Below the pieces are notes generated by a model. It was not told the DNA's origin. It ran no database searches and was given only the letters and a program-made list of their open reading frames with translations. Made by a program: the position numbers and the translations under genes. 6,987 bases of DNA, taken from positions 1 to 6,987 of the forward strand of contig VGCB01000146.1 in the NCBI GenBank assembly GCA_016870235.1, written 5' to 3'. This DNA comes from Actinomycetota bacterium (GTDB lineage: Bacteria > Actinomycetota > Thermoleophilia > Gaiellales > Gaiellaceae). Of the stretch, positions 1-5,424 are shown piece after piece; the first letter of the stretch is position 1; each line of letters begins with the position of its first letter.

Positions 1-222
1 CGTATCGGCGGCATGGAGCTCGGGCGCGTCGTCGTCGCCGACCGCCGCCGAGATCCCACCCTGCGCGAGGGAGCTCGCCGAGAGGAGGAGCGGCCCCTTC
101 GTGACGAGGAGAACGCGGGCGGTCGGCTCGGCGACGGCGCAGAGCGCGGCGAAGAGGCCGGCGACGCCGCTGCCGACGACGACGAGGTCGACCGGCTCGG
201 GGGGATTCGTCTGGGCTCTCAT
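1..222 (-). CDS. nadB: L-aspartate oxidase, N-terminal part (runs off left edge)
   Basis: This encodes the first 74 residues of NadB, the cytoplasmic FAD flavoenzyme that oxidises L-aspartate to iminoaspartate in the first step of de novo NAD synthesis, feeding quinolinate synthase NadA. Seen: a short polar N-terminus, the Rossmann segment DLVVVGSGVAGLFAAL (residues 12-27, GxGxxG at 17-22), VLLVTKG (37-43), and the family signature SLAQGGISAAV (51-61) followed by an acidic run and HAADT (70-74). These match the SxxAQGGI...H..DT block of aspartate oxidases and set it apart from succinate dehydrogenase flavoproteins, though the two are related and the truncation leaves some doubt. The ATG at 222 follows an AGGAGA ribosome site by nine bases. 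The gene diverges from nrtR across a palindromic operator, which supports the assignment independently. nadA and nadC may lie beyond the left edge, but this cannot be seen. Confidence 0.9.
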   Translation of the reverse strand, partial: MRAQTNPPEPVDLVVVGSGVAGLFAALCAVAEPTARVLLVTKGPLLLSASSLAQGGISAAVGDDDAPELHAADT

Positions 223-231
223 CGGTCGGAT

Positions 232-237
232 TCTCCT
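232..237 (-). promoter_or_regulatory. nadB ribosome binding site
   Basis: On the minus strand AGGAGA lies nine bases before the ATG at 222. It fixes the nadB start and abuts the palindrome at 239-263, so the operator must sit in the promoter or 5' leader of nadB. Confidence 0.75.
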
Positions 238-238
238 G

Positions 239-263
239 AGTTTTTGTCTGATAGACTCAAACT
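239..263. promoter_or_regulatory. Palindromic operator between nadB and nrtR (likely NrtR box)
   Basis: This is a 25-bp inverted repeat centred on base 251: outer arms AGTTT/AAACT (239-243, 259-263) and inner arms GTCT/AGAC (246-249, 253-256). Nine of twelve opposed positions are complementary. It is AT-rich in otherwise very GC-rich DNA and occupies most of the 43-bp gap between the nadB and nrtR starts. Known: NrtR repressors bind long palindromes upstream of NAD genes and are released by ADP-ribose. Inferred: this is the NrtR operator, giving joint control of nadB and autoregulation of nrtR. The exact match to a published NrtR motif was not checked. A TAGACT hexamer inside it (252-257) could be a -10 box for nrtR. 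Confidence 0.75.
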
Positions 264-265
264 TG

Positions 266-970
266 ATGCCGAGTGTATCACACCCCGACGCAACACCCGC
301 ACACGTCGTGCTCGCCGTCGTCTTCCAGGTGCGCGAGGGGCACCTGTGCGTGCTCCTCTGGGAGCGAGCCCGGGCGCCGTTCTCGGGTGCGTGGTCGCTG
401 CCGGGCGGCCGGATCAGCCGCGGCGAGACGCTCGAGGGCTCGATCCTCCGGCACCTCGTCGCCAAGGTCGACGTCCGCGACGTCGCGCACCTCGAGCAGC
501 TCGCCACCTACAGCGGCCCGGATCGGGCAGCCGGCGTGTGGGAGATCGCGACCGCGTACCTCGGGCTCGTGCCGCTCGGGGTCGAGCCCGCCGTTCCCCC
601 GGACACCTCCTGGCACTCGGTCGACGCGCTGCCGGCGACCGCGTTCGACCACGGCGCGATCGTGCTGGCAGGCCGGGAGCGCCTCCGCGGGAAGCTCTCG
701 TACACGAACATCGGCTTCGCCCTCGCGCCCGAGGCGTTCACGCTCCCCGAGCTGCACGAGATCTACGTCGCGGCGCTCGGCCACCAGGTCGCACCGACGA
801 ACCTGCGCCGCGTCCTCGAGCGCCGCGGCGCGATCGAGCCGACCGGCGCGCGTCGGCGATCGGGGCCGAGCGGTGGCCGCCCCGCGGAGATCTTCCGCTT
901 CCGCGAGCGAGCGCTCGCGATCACCGATCCCTTCGCAGCCCTGCGGCCTCCGGACGATCCCCTCGACTGA
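266..970 (+). CDS. nrtR: NrtR: Nudix-related repressor of NAD biosynthesis
   Basis: A 234-residue transcriptional regulator. Residues 12-130 form a Nudix-like domain (HVVLAVVFQVREG at 13-25, FSGAWSLPGG at 39-48). Residues about 145-212 form the NrtR winged helix, with the diagnostic TNIGFALAPEAFTLPELHEI (147-166), PTNLRRVLERRG (177-188) and GRPAEIFRF (204-212). The Nudix box (48-70) keeps G48 and E54, but the catalytic REUxEExGU part reads RHLVAKVDV, so the hydrolase glutamates are gone. That fits a non-enzymatic ADP-ribose or NAD-metabolite sensor, as known for this family. The start at 266 is chosen because the in-frame ATG at 101 would run through nadB and the operator. There is no Shine-Dalgarno before 266 and a -10-like TAGACT ends nine bases upstream, so the mRNA may be leaderless. 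The gene diverges from nadB, a typical NrtR target. The closest alternative is an ordinary Nudix hydrolase, which the C-terminal domain argues against. Confidence 0.93.
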   Translation: MPSVSHPDATPAHVVLAVVFQVREGHLCVLLWERARAPFSGAWSLPGGRISRGETLEGSILRHLVAKVDVRDVAHLEQLATYSGPDRAAGVWEIATAYLGLVPLGVEPAVPPDTSWHSVDALPATAFDHGAIVLAGRERLRGKLSYTNIGFALAPEAFTLPELHEIYVAALGHQVAPTNLRRVLERRGAIEPTGARRRSGPSGGRPAEIFRFRERALAITDPFAALRPPDDPLD

Positions 971-1040
971 CGGGCCACACCGCGACCGCCGGCTCGCGCG
1001 CGGGCCTCAAGCTTCGGCCCCAGCCACCGATACACGGGCC

Positions 1041-1148
1041 ATGCGAACCGCTCCCCGCTGGCTCGTGCTCGTCGGCCTCGTCAGCCTGATCGCCGAGGCG
1101 GGAGCCGCGGCGGCCCTGTTCTGGCACCCCGGCCCTCGCGCCAGATAG
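1041..1148 (+). CDS. Possible 35-residue single-pass membrane peptide or N-terminal relic
   Basis: A short ATG-initiated frame with a basic start (MRTAPR), one hydrophobic stretch from W7 to W28 (WLVLVGLVSLIAEAGAAAAL, then FW) and a basic tail (HPGPRAR). About 30 of 35 sense codons end in G or C, like the real genes here. There is no Shine-Dalgarno before the ATG. The stop codon TAG (1146-1148) is the first triplet of the large palindrome at 1146-1205. The hydrophobic segment loosely recalls the first helix of major-facilitator transporters, so a truncated transporter relic is possible. It could also be chance. No function is proposed. Confidence 0.25.
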   Translation: MRTAPRWLVLVGLVSLIAEAGAAAALFWHPGPRAR

Positions 1149-1205
1149 AAGCTCCAACGACATGAGCACGGGCCGTCTGGCCGTGGTCGTCTTTCAGAGC
1201 TTCTA
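1146..1205. terminator. 60-nt compound palindrome between convergent genes, likely bidirectional terminator
   Basis: Three nested stems fold into one long hairpin. The outer stem TAGAAGCTC/GAGCTTCTA is a perfect 9 bp (1146-1154, 1197-1205). The middle stem is ACGAC/GTCGT (1157-1161, 1186-1190). The inner stem is CACGG(G)CC/GGCCGTG with one bulged G and a GTCT loop (1167-1185). About 21 bp are paired. It lies between the 3' ends of nrtR and the kinase gene, where a shared terminator is expected. On the plus strand CTTT follows the inner stem, but there is no real T-tract on either strand. It could instead be a repeat element or protein site. Confidence 0.5.
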
Positions 1206-1227
1206 CGTCCCCCCGACGCAATCCCGC

Positions 1228-2109
1228 CTACCCCTCGAGCGCGCGGACGAACTCGGGGCTCTCGGACGTTCTCGCGAGACGGGCGAAGTGCTCGTCGGCG
1301 TACGCCCTGAAGTCGAACGGGATCGGCGAGACGACCGCCTGCACGACGCCCCACATCGCCTCGCGGAAGTCGGACATGAACCGCATCAGCTGCAGCGCCC
1401 GCAGATCCGGCTCGCGGACGGCTCCGCGGTACGCGAGCAGGAGCGCCTCGTGCTCGGCCTCCCCGAAGCCGTTGTTGACCGAGAGGTTCGCGAGGTCGAA
1501 GAAGACGTCGCCCATGCCTGCGTACTCCCAGTCGACGATCCGGACCCGGGAGCCGTCGTCGATGAAGTTCGCGGGCAGGAGGTCGTTGTGGCACGGACGC
1601 TCCGCCGTCACTCCGCGCACGGCCTGGATGCGACGCGCTATCTGCCGGGCCCAGACGTACGCAGCGGGCATCTCGGCGCCGCGGGCGAACGCCGTCGAGC
1701 GGTACTCCTCGCTCACGTCGAAGCTCGAGAACCGCGCGGGGAGCGGCGGGCCGTTGTGGAACGCGTGAAGCGCCGCGGCGATGCGACGGATCGTCGCCGG
1801 CTCCCGCATCGTGTCCGCGTCGACCGGCGTCCCTTCGAGGAAGCGCGTGACGAGGCACTGCTCGTCCTCGACATAGGCCTCGACCGGCGGCCCGACGCCG
1901 ACGGCGGCGGCGGCGAGCGTCGCCTCGTGCTCCACGGCGCGATCGATGCCGAGCAGGTGCGTCTCGGGCCCGCCGAGCCGCAGGACGAAACGGTCGCCGC
2001 CGTCGAGGGTGACGAGGACGTTCCAGCTCGCGATGCCGCCGGAGAGCTGCTCCATGCGCGCAGCCCGGCCAGGCCACAGGCGCGCCGCGATCGCCTCGAC
2101 ACGATCCAT
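1228..2109 (-). CDS. Choline/aminoglycoside kinase-like phosphotransferase
   Basis: A 293-residue cytoplasmic kinase of the protein-kinase-like APH/choline kinase fold. In order: a glycine-rich loop area LSGGIASWNVLVTLDGG (22-38), the nucleotide-lobe strand FVLRLGG (41-47), the conserved helix glutamate in EHEATLAAA (E61), hinge CLVTRFLEG (85-93), catalytic loop CHNDLLPANF (173-182, with D176 and N181), and metal-binding IVDWEYAGMGDVFFDLANLS (191-210, D193). The HNDxxxxN and DWEYAGxGDxxFDLA pattern is closest to bacterial choline/ethanolamine kinase-like (LicA-type) proteins. The acceptor cannot be read from the sequence; choline, ethanolamine, thiamine or another small alcohol are possible. 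The start at 2109 is preferred because an open frame to 2376 would cover the divergent epimerase start. Only a weak AAGAT lies upstream. The length is normal and all catalytic residues are present. Confidence 0.86.
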   Translation of the reverse strand: MDRVEAIAARLWPGRAARMEQLSGGIASWNVLVTLDGGDRFVLRLGGPETHLLGIDRAVEHEATLAAAAVGVGPPVEAYVEDEQCLVTRFLEGTPVDADTMREPATIRRIAAALHAFHNGPPLPARFSSFDVSEEYRSTAFARGAEMPAAYVWARQIARRIQAVRGVTAERPCHNDLLPANFIDDGSRVRIVDWEYAGMGDVFFDLANLSVNNGFGEAEHEALLLAYRGAVREPDLRALQLMRFMSDFREAMWGVVQAVVSPIPFDFRAYADEHFARLARTSESPEFVRALEG

Positions 2110-2123
2110 CGGACGGATCTTGC

Positions 2124-2158
2124 CCGGCTTCTGCTTCGACCGTCGAAGGAACGGCCGG
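2124..2158. promoter_or_regulatory. Two-layer palindrome in divergent promoter region
   Basis: Two inverted repeats share one centre (base 2141). The inner is CTTCGA-CCG-TCGAAG (2134-2148). The outer is CCGGC (2124-2128) with GCCGG (2154-2158). It sits in the 81-bp gap between the divergent kinase and epimerase genes and would overlap the -35 region of a promoter using TATATT at 2177-2182. This position suits a repressor site acting on one or both genes. No regulator gene is adjacent and no family motif was recognised, so its role is inferred. Confidence 0.4.
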
Positions 2159-2176
2159 CTAGGCGTCCGTGTTTCG

Positions 2177-2182
2177 TATATT
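2177..2182 (+). promoter_or_regulatory. Candidate -10 box for the epimerase gene
   Basis: TATATT ends eight bases before the ATG at 2191 and is one of the very few AT-only hexamers in the area. Transcription from it would start at or next to the ATG, giving a leaderless or near-leaderless mRNA. That fits the lack of a properly spaced Shine-Dalgarno: GAGG directly abuts the ATG. No convincing -35 box is seen. Confidence 0.35.
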
Positions 2183-2190
2183 GATCGAGG

Positions 2191-3078
2191 ATGCGAGTCG
2201 CGATCACCGGGGCACACGGGCTCGTCGGGCGCCGCCTCGGGCAGGATCTCGCACACGACGGGCATCAGGTGATTCGCATCACCCGCCGGCCCGCCGAGCC
2301 GGACGACGTGGTTTGGGATCCTGCGACGGGCTCGCTCGAAGGCGCGCGAATCGACGGCGTCGACGCGATCGTCCACCTCGCAGGCGAGACCGTCGGGCAG
2401 CGGTGGACGGCCTCGACGCGCCGGCGGATCCTCGACTCGCGGGTCGAGGGGACGGGCACGATCGCGAAGGTCGCGTCACAGCTCTCGCGGCCGCCGAGCG
2501 TGCTCGTGTGCGCGTCGGCCGTCGGGTACTACGGCGATCGCGGCGACGAGCTGCTGACCGACGACTCGGACGGCGGCCGTGGCTTCCTCGCCGAGGTCGT
2601 CACCGCCTGGGAGGCAGCGGCAGAGCCGGCCCGAGCGGCCGGGATCCGGGTCGTGCACATGCGGAAGGGCATCGTGCTCTCGCGCGACGGCGGCGCGCTT
2701 CGCCGGCTGCTCCTGCCGTTCCGTCTCGGCCTCGGTGGCCGCGTCGGCAGCGGCCGTCAGTGGTGGCCGTGGCTGACGCTCGACGACGCCGTCGCGGCCT
2801 ACCGGTTCGCGCTCACGAGCGCGACCGACGGCCCCGTCAACGTCGTCGCCGGCTCGACCCGAAACGCCGACTTCGCCCGCGCGCTCGGCAAGGCGCTCCG
2901 CCGCCCCGCCGCGATGCCGCTGCCCGCGCCGGTCGTGCGGCTCGCGATGGGAGAGATGGGCCGGGAGATGCTGCTCGCAAGCCAGCGCGTCGAGTCGACC
3001 CGCCTGGCCGCAGAGGGCTTCGCCTTCGGAAGCACGACGATCGACCGGGCCCTCGCGCACGTGCTTCGCGCAGGGTAG
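2191..3078 (+). CDS. TIGR01777-family (SDR39U1/YfcH-like) NAD(P)-binding epimerase
   Basis: A 295-residue atypical short-chain dehydrogenase. It opens directly with the Rossmann motif MRVAITGAHGLVGRRL (GxxGxxG at 7-13). It then shows the family landmarks: VHLAGETVGQRWT (61-73), RVEGTGTIAKV (84-94), CASAVGYYGDRGDE (107-120), GFLAEVVTAWEAAAEPA (131-147), the VVHMRKGIVLSRDGGAL block (154-170), LGLGGRVGSGRQWWPWLTLDD (179-199) and GPVNVVAG (214-221). A C-terminal DUF1731-type region follows, with PAPVVRLAMGEMGREMLLASQRV (245-267) and the GFAF close (276-279). Length and ends are normal for the family. Members are widespread and bind NADP, but the physiological substrate is generally unknown; the epimerase label comes from fold similarity. 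It diverges from the kinase gene. Its last four codons and stop lie in a 20-bp tandem duplication. Confidence 0.92.
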   Translation: MRVAITGAHGLVGRRLGQDLAHDGHQVIRITRRPAEPDDVVWDPATGSLEGARIDGVDAIVHLAGETVGQRWTASTRRRILDSRVEGTGTIAKVASQLSRPPSVLVCASAVGYYGDRGDELLTDDSDGGRGFLAEVVTAWEAAAEPARAAGIRVVHMRKGIVLSRDGGALRRLLLPFRLGLGGRVGSGRQWWPWLTLDDAVAAYRFALTSATDGPVNVVAGSTRNADFARALGKALRRPAAMPLPAPVVRLAMGEMGREMLLASQRVESTRLAAEGFAFGSTTIDRALAHVLRAG

Positions 3079-3104
3079 GCAGGCTTCGCGCAGGGTAGGC
3101 AGGC
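3063..3104. repeat. Exact 20-bp tandem duplication spanning the epimerase stop codon
   Basis: The 20-base unit starting GCTTCGCGCAGGG occurs at 3063-3082 and again, identically, at 3083-3102, with two more matching bases (3103-3104). The first copy contains the epimerase codons for the final Leu-Arg-Ala-Gly and the TAG stop; the second is non-coding. The perfect identity suggests a recent slippage event or an assembly artefact. The protein end is unchanged because the stop is in copy one. Confidence 0.95.
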
Positions 3105-3118
3105 GAGCAGGCGCGGCG

Positions 3119-3139
3119 CGGGCGGGCTCCCCCCGCCTG
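3119..3139 (+). terminator. Possible GC hairpin terminator of the epimerase gene
   Basis: GGCGGG (3121-3126) pairs with CCCGCC (3132-3137) around a five-base CTCCC loop, and a G-U and a C-G pair extend the stem to 3119-3139. It lies 41 bases past the epimerase stop. No T-run follows, so termination is a guess from position and stem strength. Confidence 0.3.
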
Positions 3140-3191
3140 GCGGTCTCCCCGGATCCGTGGCATCCTTTGCGAGCTTCCGCCGCGCGACGTG

Positions 3192-3200
3192 AAAGGAGGT
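3192..3200 (+). promoter_or_regulatory. Near-consensus Shine-Dalgarno in the rsgA leader
   Basis: AAAGGAGGT is almost fully complementary to the 3' end of 16S rRNA and is the strongest ribosome site in the window. The next ATG is nine bases on (3210) and opens only a 15-codon frame, not rsgA, which starts 133 bases later and in another frame. Confidence 0.6.
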
Positions 3201-3209
3201 TGGCCTCGG

Positions 3210-3257
3210 ATGACCGATAGACGACGCCACGCCTCCGCGCGCGCCGGCCACCCCTGA
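3210..3257 (+). CDS. 15-residue leader-type mini-ORF upstream of rsgA
   Basis: The peptide MTDRRRHASARAGHP starts at an ATG nine bases after a near-perfect Shine-Dalgarno and ends at TGA. It has three consecutive arginines at positions 4-6, a fourth at 11, and a C-terminal proline next to the stop; proline-stop contexts are known to slow termination. It ends four bases before the first of two stem-loops that precede rsgA. The arrangement of strong ribosome site, short ORF, hairpins, then second ribosome site resembles translational attenuation leaders. No known leader family was recognised, and codon-usage evidence is meaningless at this size. It may be a fortuitous frame. Confidence 0.4.
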   Translation: MTDRRRHASARAGHP

Positions 3258-3261
3258 TCGC

Positions 3262-3312
3262 AGTCCCGACGGGACTCCGGGCGCGCAGCTCCGTCCACGG
3301 CGCGCCGCCCGG
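3262..3312 (+). promoter_or_regulatory. Two adjacent stem-loops in the rsgA 5' leader
   Basis: The first is AGTCCC-GAC-GGGACT (3262-3276), a perfect 6-bp stem. The second follows with no gap: CCGGGC (3277-3282) pairs with GCCCGG (3307-3312), and GCGC (3283-3286) with GCGC (3302-3305) past one bulged C, around a 15-base loop. They lie between the mini-ORF stop and the rsgA ribosome site. They could be an attenuator, a translational control element, or an intrinsic terminator without a T-run. Confidence 0.4.
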
Positions 3313-3334
3313 CGTGCCTCGCCACCCGTTCCCC

Positions 3335-3340
3335 GGAGGA
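3335..3340 (+). promoter_or_regulatory. rsgA ribosome binding site
   Basis: GGAGGA ends only two bases before the ATG at 3343, tighter than usual, and eleven bases before the in-frame ATG at 3352. The site supports translation here but does not decide between the two starts. The three residues in question (MIE) are outside any conserved domain. Confidence 0.6.
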
Positions 3341-3342
3341 CG

Positions 3343-4443
3343 ATGATCGAGATGGTGCTCGACCTGAGGATGCTCGGCTGGGACGCCGAGCGCGACGAGG
3401 AGCTCGCCGCTCTCGACCGCGACACGGTCGACGCGGGTCGAGTCTCCGTGCAGCATCGAGGGGCGTACGACGTGCTCACGCGCGAGGGAGAGATCCGCTG
3501 CGAGGCGGCTCCCCGCCTCGTTCGCGCGGCCGAGGACGCGGCGGGGATGCCGGCTGTCGGCGACTGGGTCGCGCTCGACCGCGGCGCGGATGGCCGCCGG
3601 TCGATCGTGGCGGTGCTCGAGCGCCGGTCGCGGTTCTCCCGACTCGCCGCCCACGACCCGGCGTCGGAGACGACCCGCGAGCAGGTCGTCGCCGCGAACA
3701 TCGACGTGGTCTTCGTCGTCACGTCGCTGAACGAGGATCTCAGCCCGAGGCGGCTCGAGCGCTATCTGACGCTCGCGTGGCAGAGCGGTGCGCGCCCGGT
3801 CGTGCTGCTGACGAAGGCGGATCTCGTCGCCGACCCGTCGGACGCGATCGCGCTCGTCGGGTCGCTCGCGATCGGCGTTCCCATCCACGCGCTCTCGACG
3901 GTCACCGGCACCGGTCTCGAAGCCGTCCTCGCCGAGCTCGGGCCCGGCGTGACCGCGGCGCTCCTCGGCTCGTCGGGCGTCGGCAAGTCGACGCTGGCGA
4001 ACGCGCTCGCCGGCACGGATCGCATGGCGACGGCGGAGATCCGCGCCGACGGCAAGGGACGGCACACGACGACCCGTCGCGAGCTGATCGTGCTCCCCGA
4101 AGAACGGGGCCTGCTGATCGACACGCCCGGGATGCGCGAGCTGCAGCTCTGGGTCGCCGACGAGGGGTTGGCGGAGGCCTTCGAGGACGTGACCTCGCTC
4201 TTCGGCGGCTGCCGGTTCTCCGACTGCGCCCACGACCAGGAGCCCGGCTGCGCCGTCAAGGCGGCGCTCGCCGACGGGCGCCTCGCCCCGGAGCGGTGGG
4301 AGAGCTATCTCAAGCTGCAGCGGGAGCTCGAGATGCTCGAGCGGCGCCTCGACAAGCGGGCGGCCTCGGAGGATCGCCGCCGCTGGCGGGCGATGGACCG
4401 CACTCTCCGCGCGTTGTACCGCGACCGCGAGCGCGATCGGTGA
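3343..4443 (+). CDS. rsgA: RsgA: ribosome small-subunit-dependent GTPase
   Basis: A 366-residue circularly permuted GTPase that binds immature 30S subunits in the cytoplasm and acts late in their maturation. An OB-fold-like N-terminus (about 32-100, with AVGDWVALDR at 71-80) precedes the GTPase domain. The G motifs come in permuted order: VVLLTKAD (G4, TKAD at 157-160), HALS (G5-like, 182-185), GSSGVGKST (G1/P-loop, 209-217), the GRHTTT G2 loop (239-244) and DTPG (G3, 260-263). A zinc site follows: C290, C295, H297, C303 in the C-x4-C-x-H-x5-C pattern. The C-terminal helix (319-366) is rich in Arg and Glu and suits rRNA contact. All expected residues are present. The start is 3343 or 3352. 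It is preceded by an unusual leader (mini-ORF and stem-loops). Its stop codon lies in the stem of the downstream hairpin. Confidence 0.96.
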   Translation: MIEMVLDLRMLGWDAERDEELAALDRDTVDAGRVSVQHRGAYDVLTREGEIRCEAAPRLVRAAEDAAGMPAVGDWVALDRGADGRRSIVAVLERRSRFSRLAAHDPASETTREQVVAANIDVVFVVTSLNEDLSPRRLERYLTLAWQSGARPVVLLTKADLVADPSDAIALVGSLAIGVPIHALSTVTGTGLEAVLAELGPGVTAALLGSSGVGKSTLANALAGTDRMATAEIRADGKGRHTTTRRELIVLPEERGLLIDTPGMRELQLWVADEGLAEAFEDVTSLFGGCRFSDCAHDQEPGCAVKAALADGRLAPERWESYLKLQRELEMLERRLDKRAASEDRRRWRAMDRTLRALYRDRERDR

Positions 4444-4480
4444 GGGGAGGGCCGCTCCGGCCCGCTCCGGCCCTCCCCTC
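4442..4480. terminator. Strong hairpin shared by rsgA and the convergent LTD gene
   Basis: A perfect 13-bp inverted repeat (4442-4454 with 4468-4480, arms GAGGGGAGGGCCG/CGGCCCTCCCCTC) closes a 13-base loop. It begins inside the rsgA TGA and ends 15 bases before the 3' end of the convergent minus-strand gene. The position suits a bidirectional terminator. No T-run follows on either strand, so if it works it is by stem strength or with Rho. Confidence 0.6.
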
Positions 4481-4495
4481 GGCTCGCCTCCCGGG

Positions 4496-5419
4496 TCAGG
4501 CTGCCGTCATCACATTGGGGGCTCCACGCGTGACCGTGGTCGTGAAGGCCCAGTCGGCGGCGGCGTCGTTCGTGTCCCTCCCGTCGGGGATGCGCGCGAG
4601 CGAGCCGCCGACCGCATTCGAGTCGGCGACGGCATCGGGGAGCGCCGTTCCCTCGACCAGGTCGAACGTGGACGTGCCGATCGCGGCAGCACGGATCGCG
4701 CCCTCGTAGGAGAGCGCGTCGAGCAGCCTGCTACCGGCGACGTCGACGAGGGCGACGCCGTCGGGGCCGTTCTGCAGGTCCACGTCGACCGCGAGGTACC
4801 CACCGGGAGCGAGCGTCCCGGAGAGGGCGCGGCGCGCGTACTCGGTCGAGTCGCCGCCGTTGACGAGGACGAGCGCGATCCCGTCGAGCGATGCCGGCTC
4901 GGTGCCGGTGTTCGCGATCTCGACGAACCCGTCGGCGTCCGTTCCCACCTGGTCGTAGTCAACCTCGTTGATCACGAGCCGGGACGCCCCGGAGGGAGGC
5001 GGGGGCGGAGGCGACGTCCCTGCCTCGCAGGTGAGCATGATCAGGTCGGTGGCGCCGACGGCCACCTGCACCCTCCCGGCTGCGCCGTCGAACGTCGTGC
5101 AGGCCGTCCCCTGGAGATCGGCGACGGTACCGACCCCGGCCGGTCCGGCCGGCCCCTGTGGCCCGACGGGCCCCTGCGGCCCGGGCGGCCCGATCGGGCC
5201 CGCCGGCCCCGCGGGCCCCTGCCGGTTCCACGAGACCGCCGTCTCGTTGCGCTTGCACGTCTCGGATCCGCCGACGATCCGCACGAGCCCGTGGCGCGCG
5301 TTCTGGCAGGCGTCGATCCGGCTGTCCGCGTCGCTCGCCGCCGTCGCGATCGCGGCCACTGCCGCGAGCGAGACGCCGACCACGAGCGGCAGGACGAGCG
5401 AACCTCTTCTCACTCTCAA
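4496..5419 (-). CDS. Secreted collagen-like repeat protein with lamin-tail domain
   Basis: A 307-residue exported protein of unknown function. Residues 1-28 form a signal peptide: basic RVRR, hydrophobic [18 protein letters not shown], likely cleavage near TAA-SDA. Then come a Cys-bearing segment (C38, C55; ETAVSWN at 59-65) and about ten collagen-like Gly-X-Y triplets (68-97, mostly GPA, GPQ, GPV). A linker region contains C107 and C131, then six prolines (137-142). A lamin-tail domain follows from about 147 ([39 protein letters not shown]). LTD domains are beta-sandwiches found in many secreted bacterial proteins and nucleases; no nuclease domain is present. The four cysteines may form disulfides outside the cell. 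The start is read as TTG at 5419, because AGGAGGT (5425-5431) is five bases away; GTG at 5413 is the alternative with an eleven-base spacer. The Cys/ETAVSWN/GPAGP head recurs in Thermoleophilia proteins, from general knowledge. Confidence 0.85.
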   Translation of the reverse strand: MRVRRGSLVLPLVVGVSLAAVAAIATAASDADSRIDACQNARHGLVRIVGGSETCKRNETAVSWNRQGPAGPAGPIGPPGPQGPVGPQGPAGPAGVGTVADLQGTACTTFDGAAGRVQVAVGATDLIMLTCEAGTSPPPPPPSGASRLVINEVDYDQVGTDADGFVEIANTGTEPASLDGIALVLVNGGDSTEYARRALSGTLAPGGYLAVDVDLQNGPDGVALVDVAGSRLLDALSYEGAIRAAAIGTSTFDLVEGTALPDAVADSNAVGGSLARIPDGRDTNDAAADWAFTTTVTRGAPNVMTAA

Positions 5420-5424
5420 TCCCG

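Noticed and set aside
101..265. Upstream ATG that would extend nrtR by 55 residues
   Set aside because: The extension runs antisense through nadB and across the palindrome; family similarity begins only after the ATG at 266.
13..1089. Long plus-strand open frame over the nadB/nrtR region
   Set aside because: Its translation is Arg/Pro/Ala-rich low-complexity sequence in the wrong frame of nadB and nrtR; no motif or ribosome site.
1162..2184. 340-residue plus-strand open frame opposite the kinase
   Set aside because: It mirrors the kinase gene, whose catalytic motifs are intact on the other strand; no recognisable domain in this frame.
2110..2376. N-terminal extension of the kinase to 2376
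   Set aside because: It overlaps the first 186 bases of the divergent epimerase and the promoter gap, and adds no recognisable domain.
2476..4233. 585-residue minus-strand open frame
   Set aside because: It is antisense to both the epimerase and rsgA, with Arg/Asp/Gly-rich composition typical of shadow frames in high-GC DNA.
5122..5220. GC-rich near-repeats within the LTD gene as a separate DNA repeat
   Set aside because: They are the codons of the collagen-like Gly-Pro-X triplets, explained by the protein.
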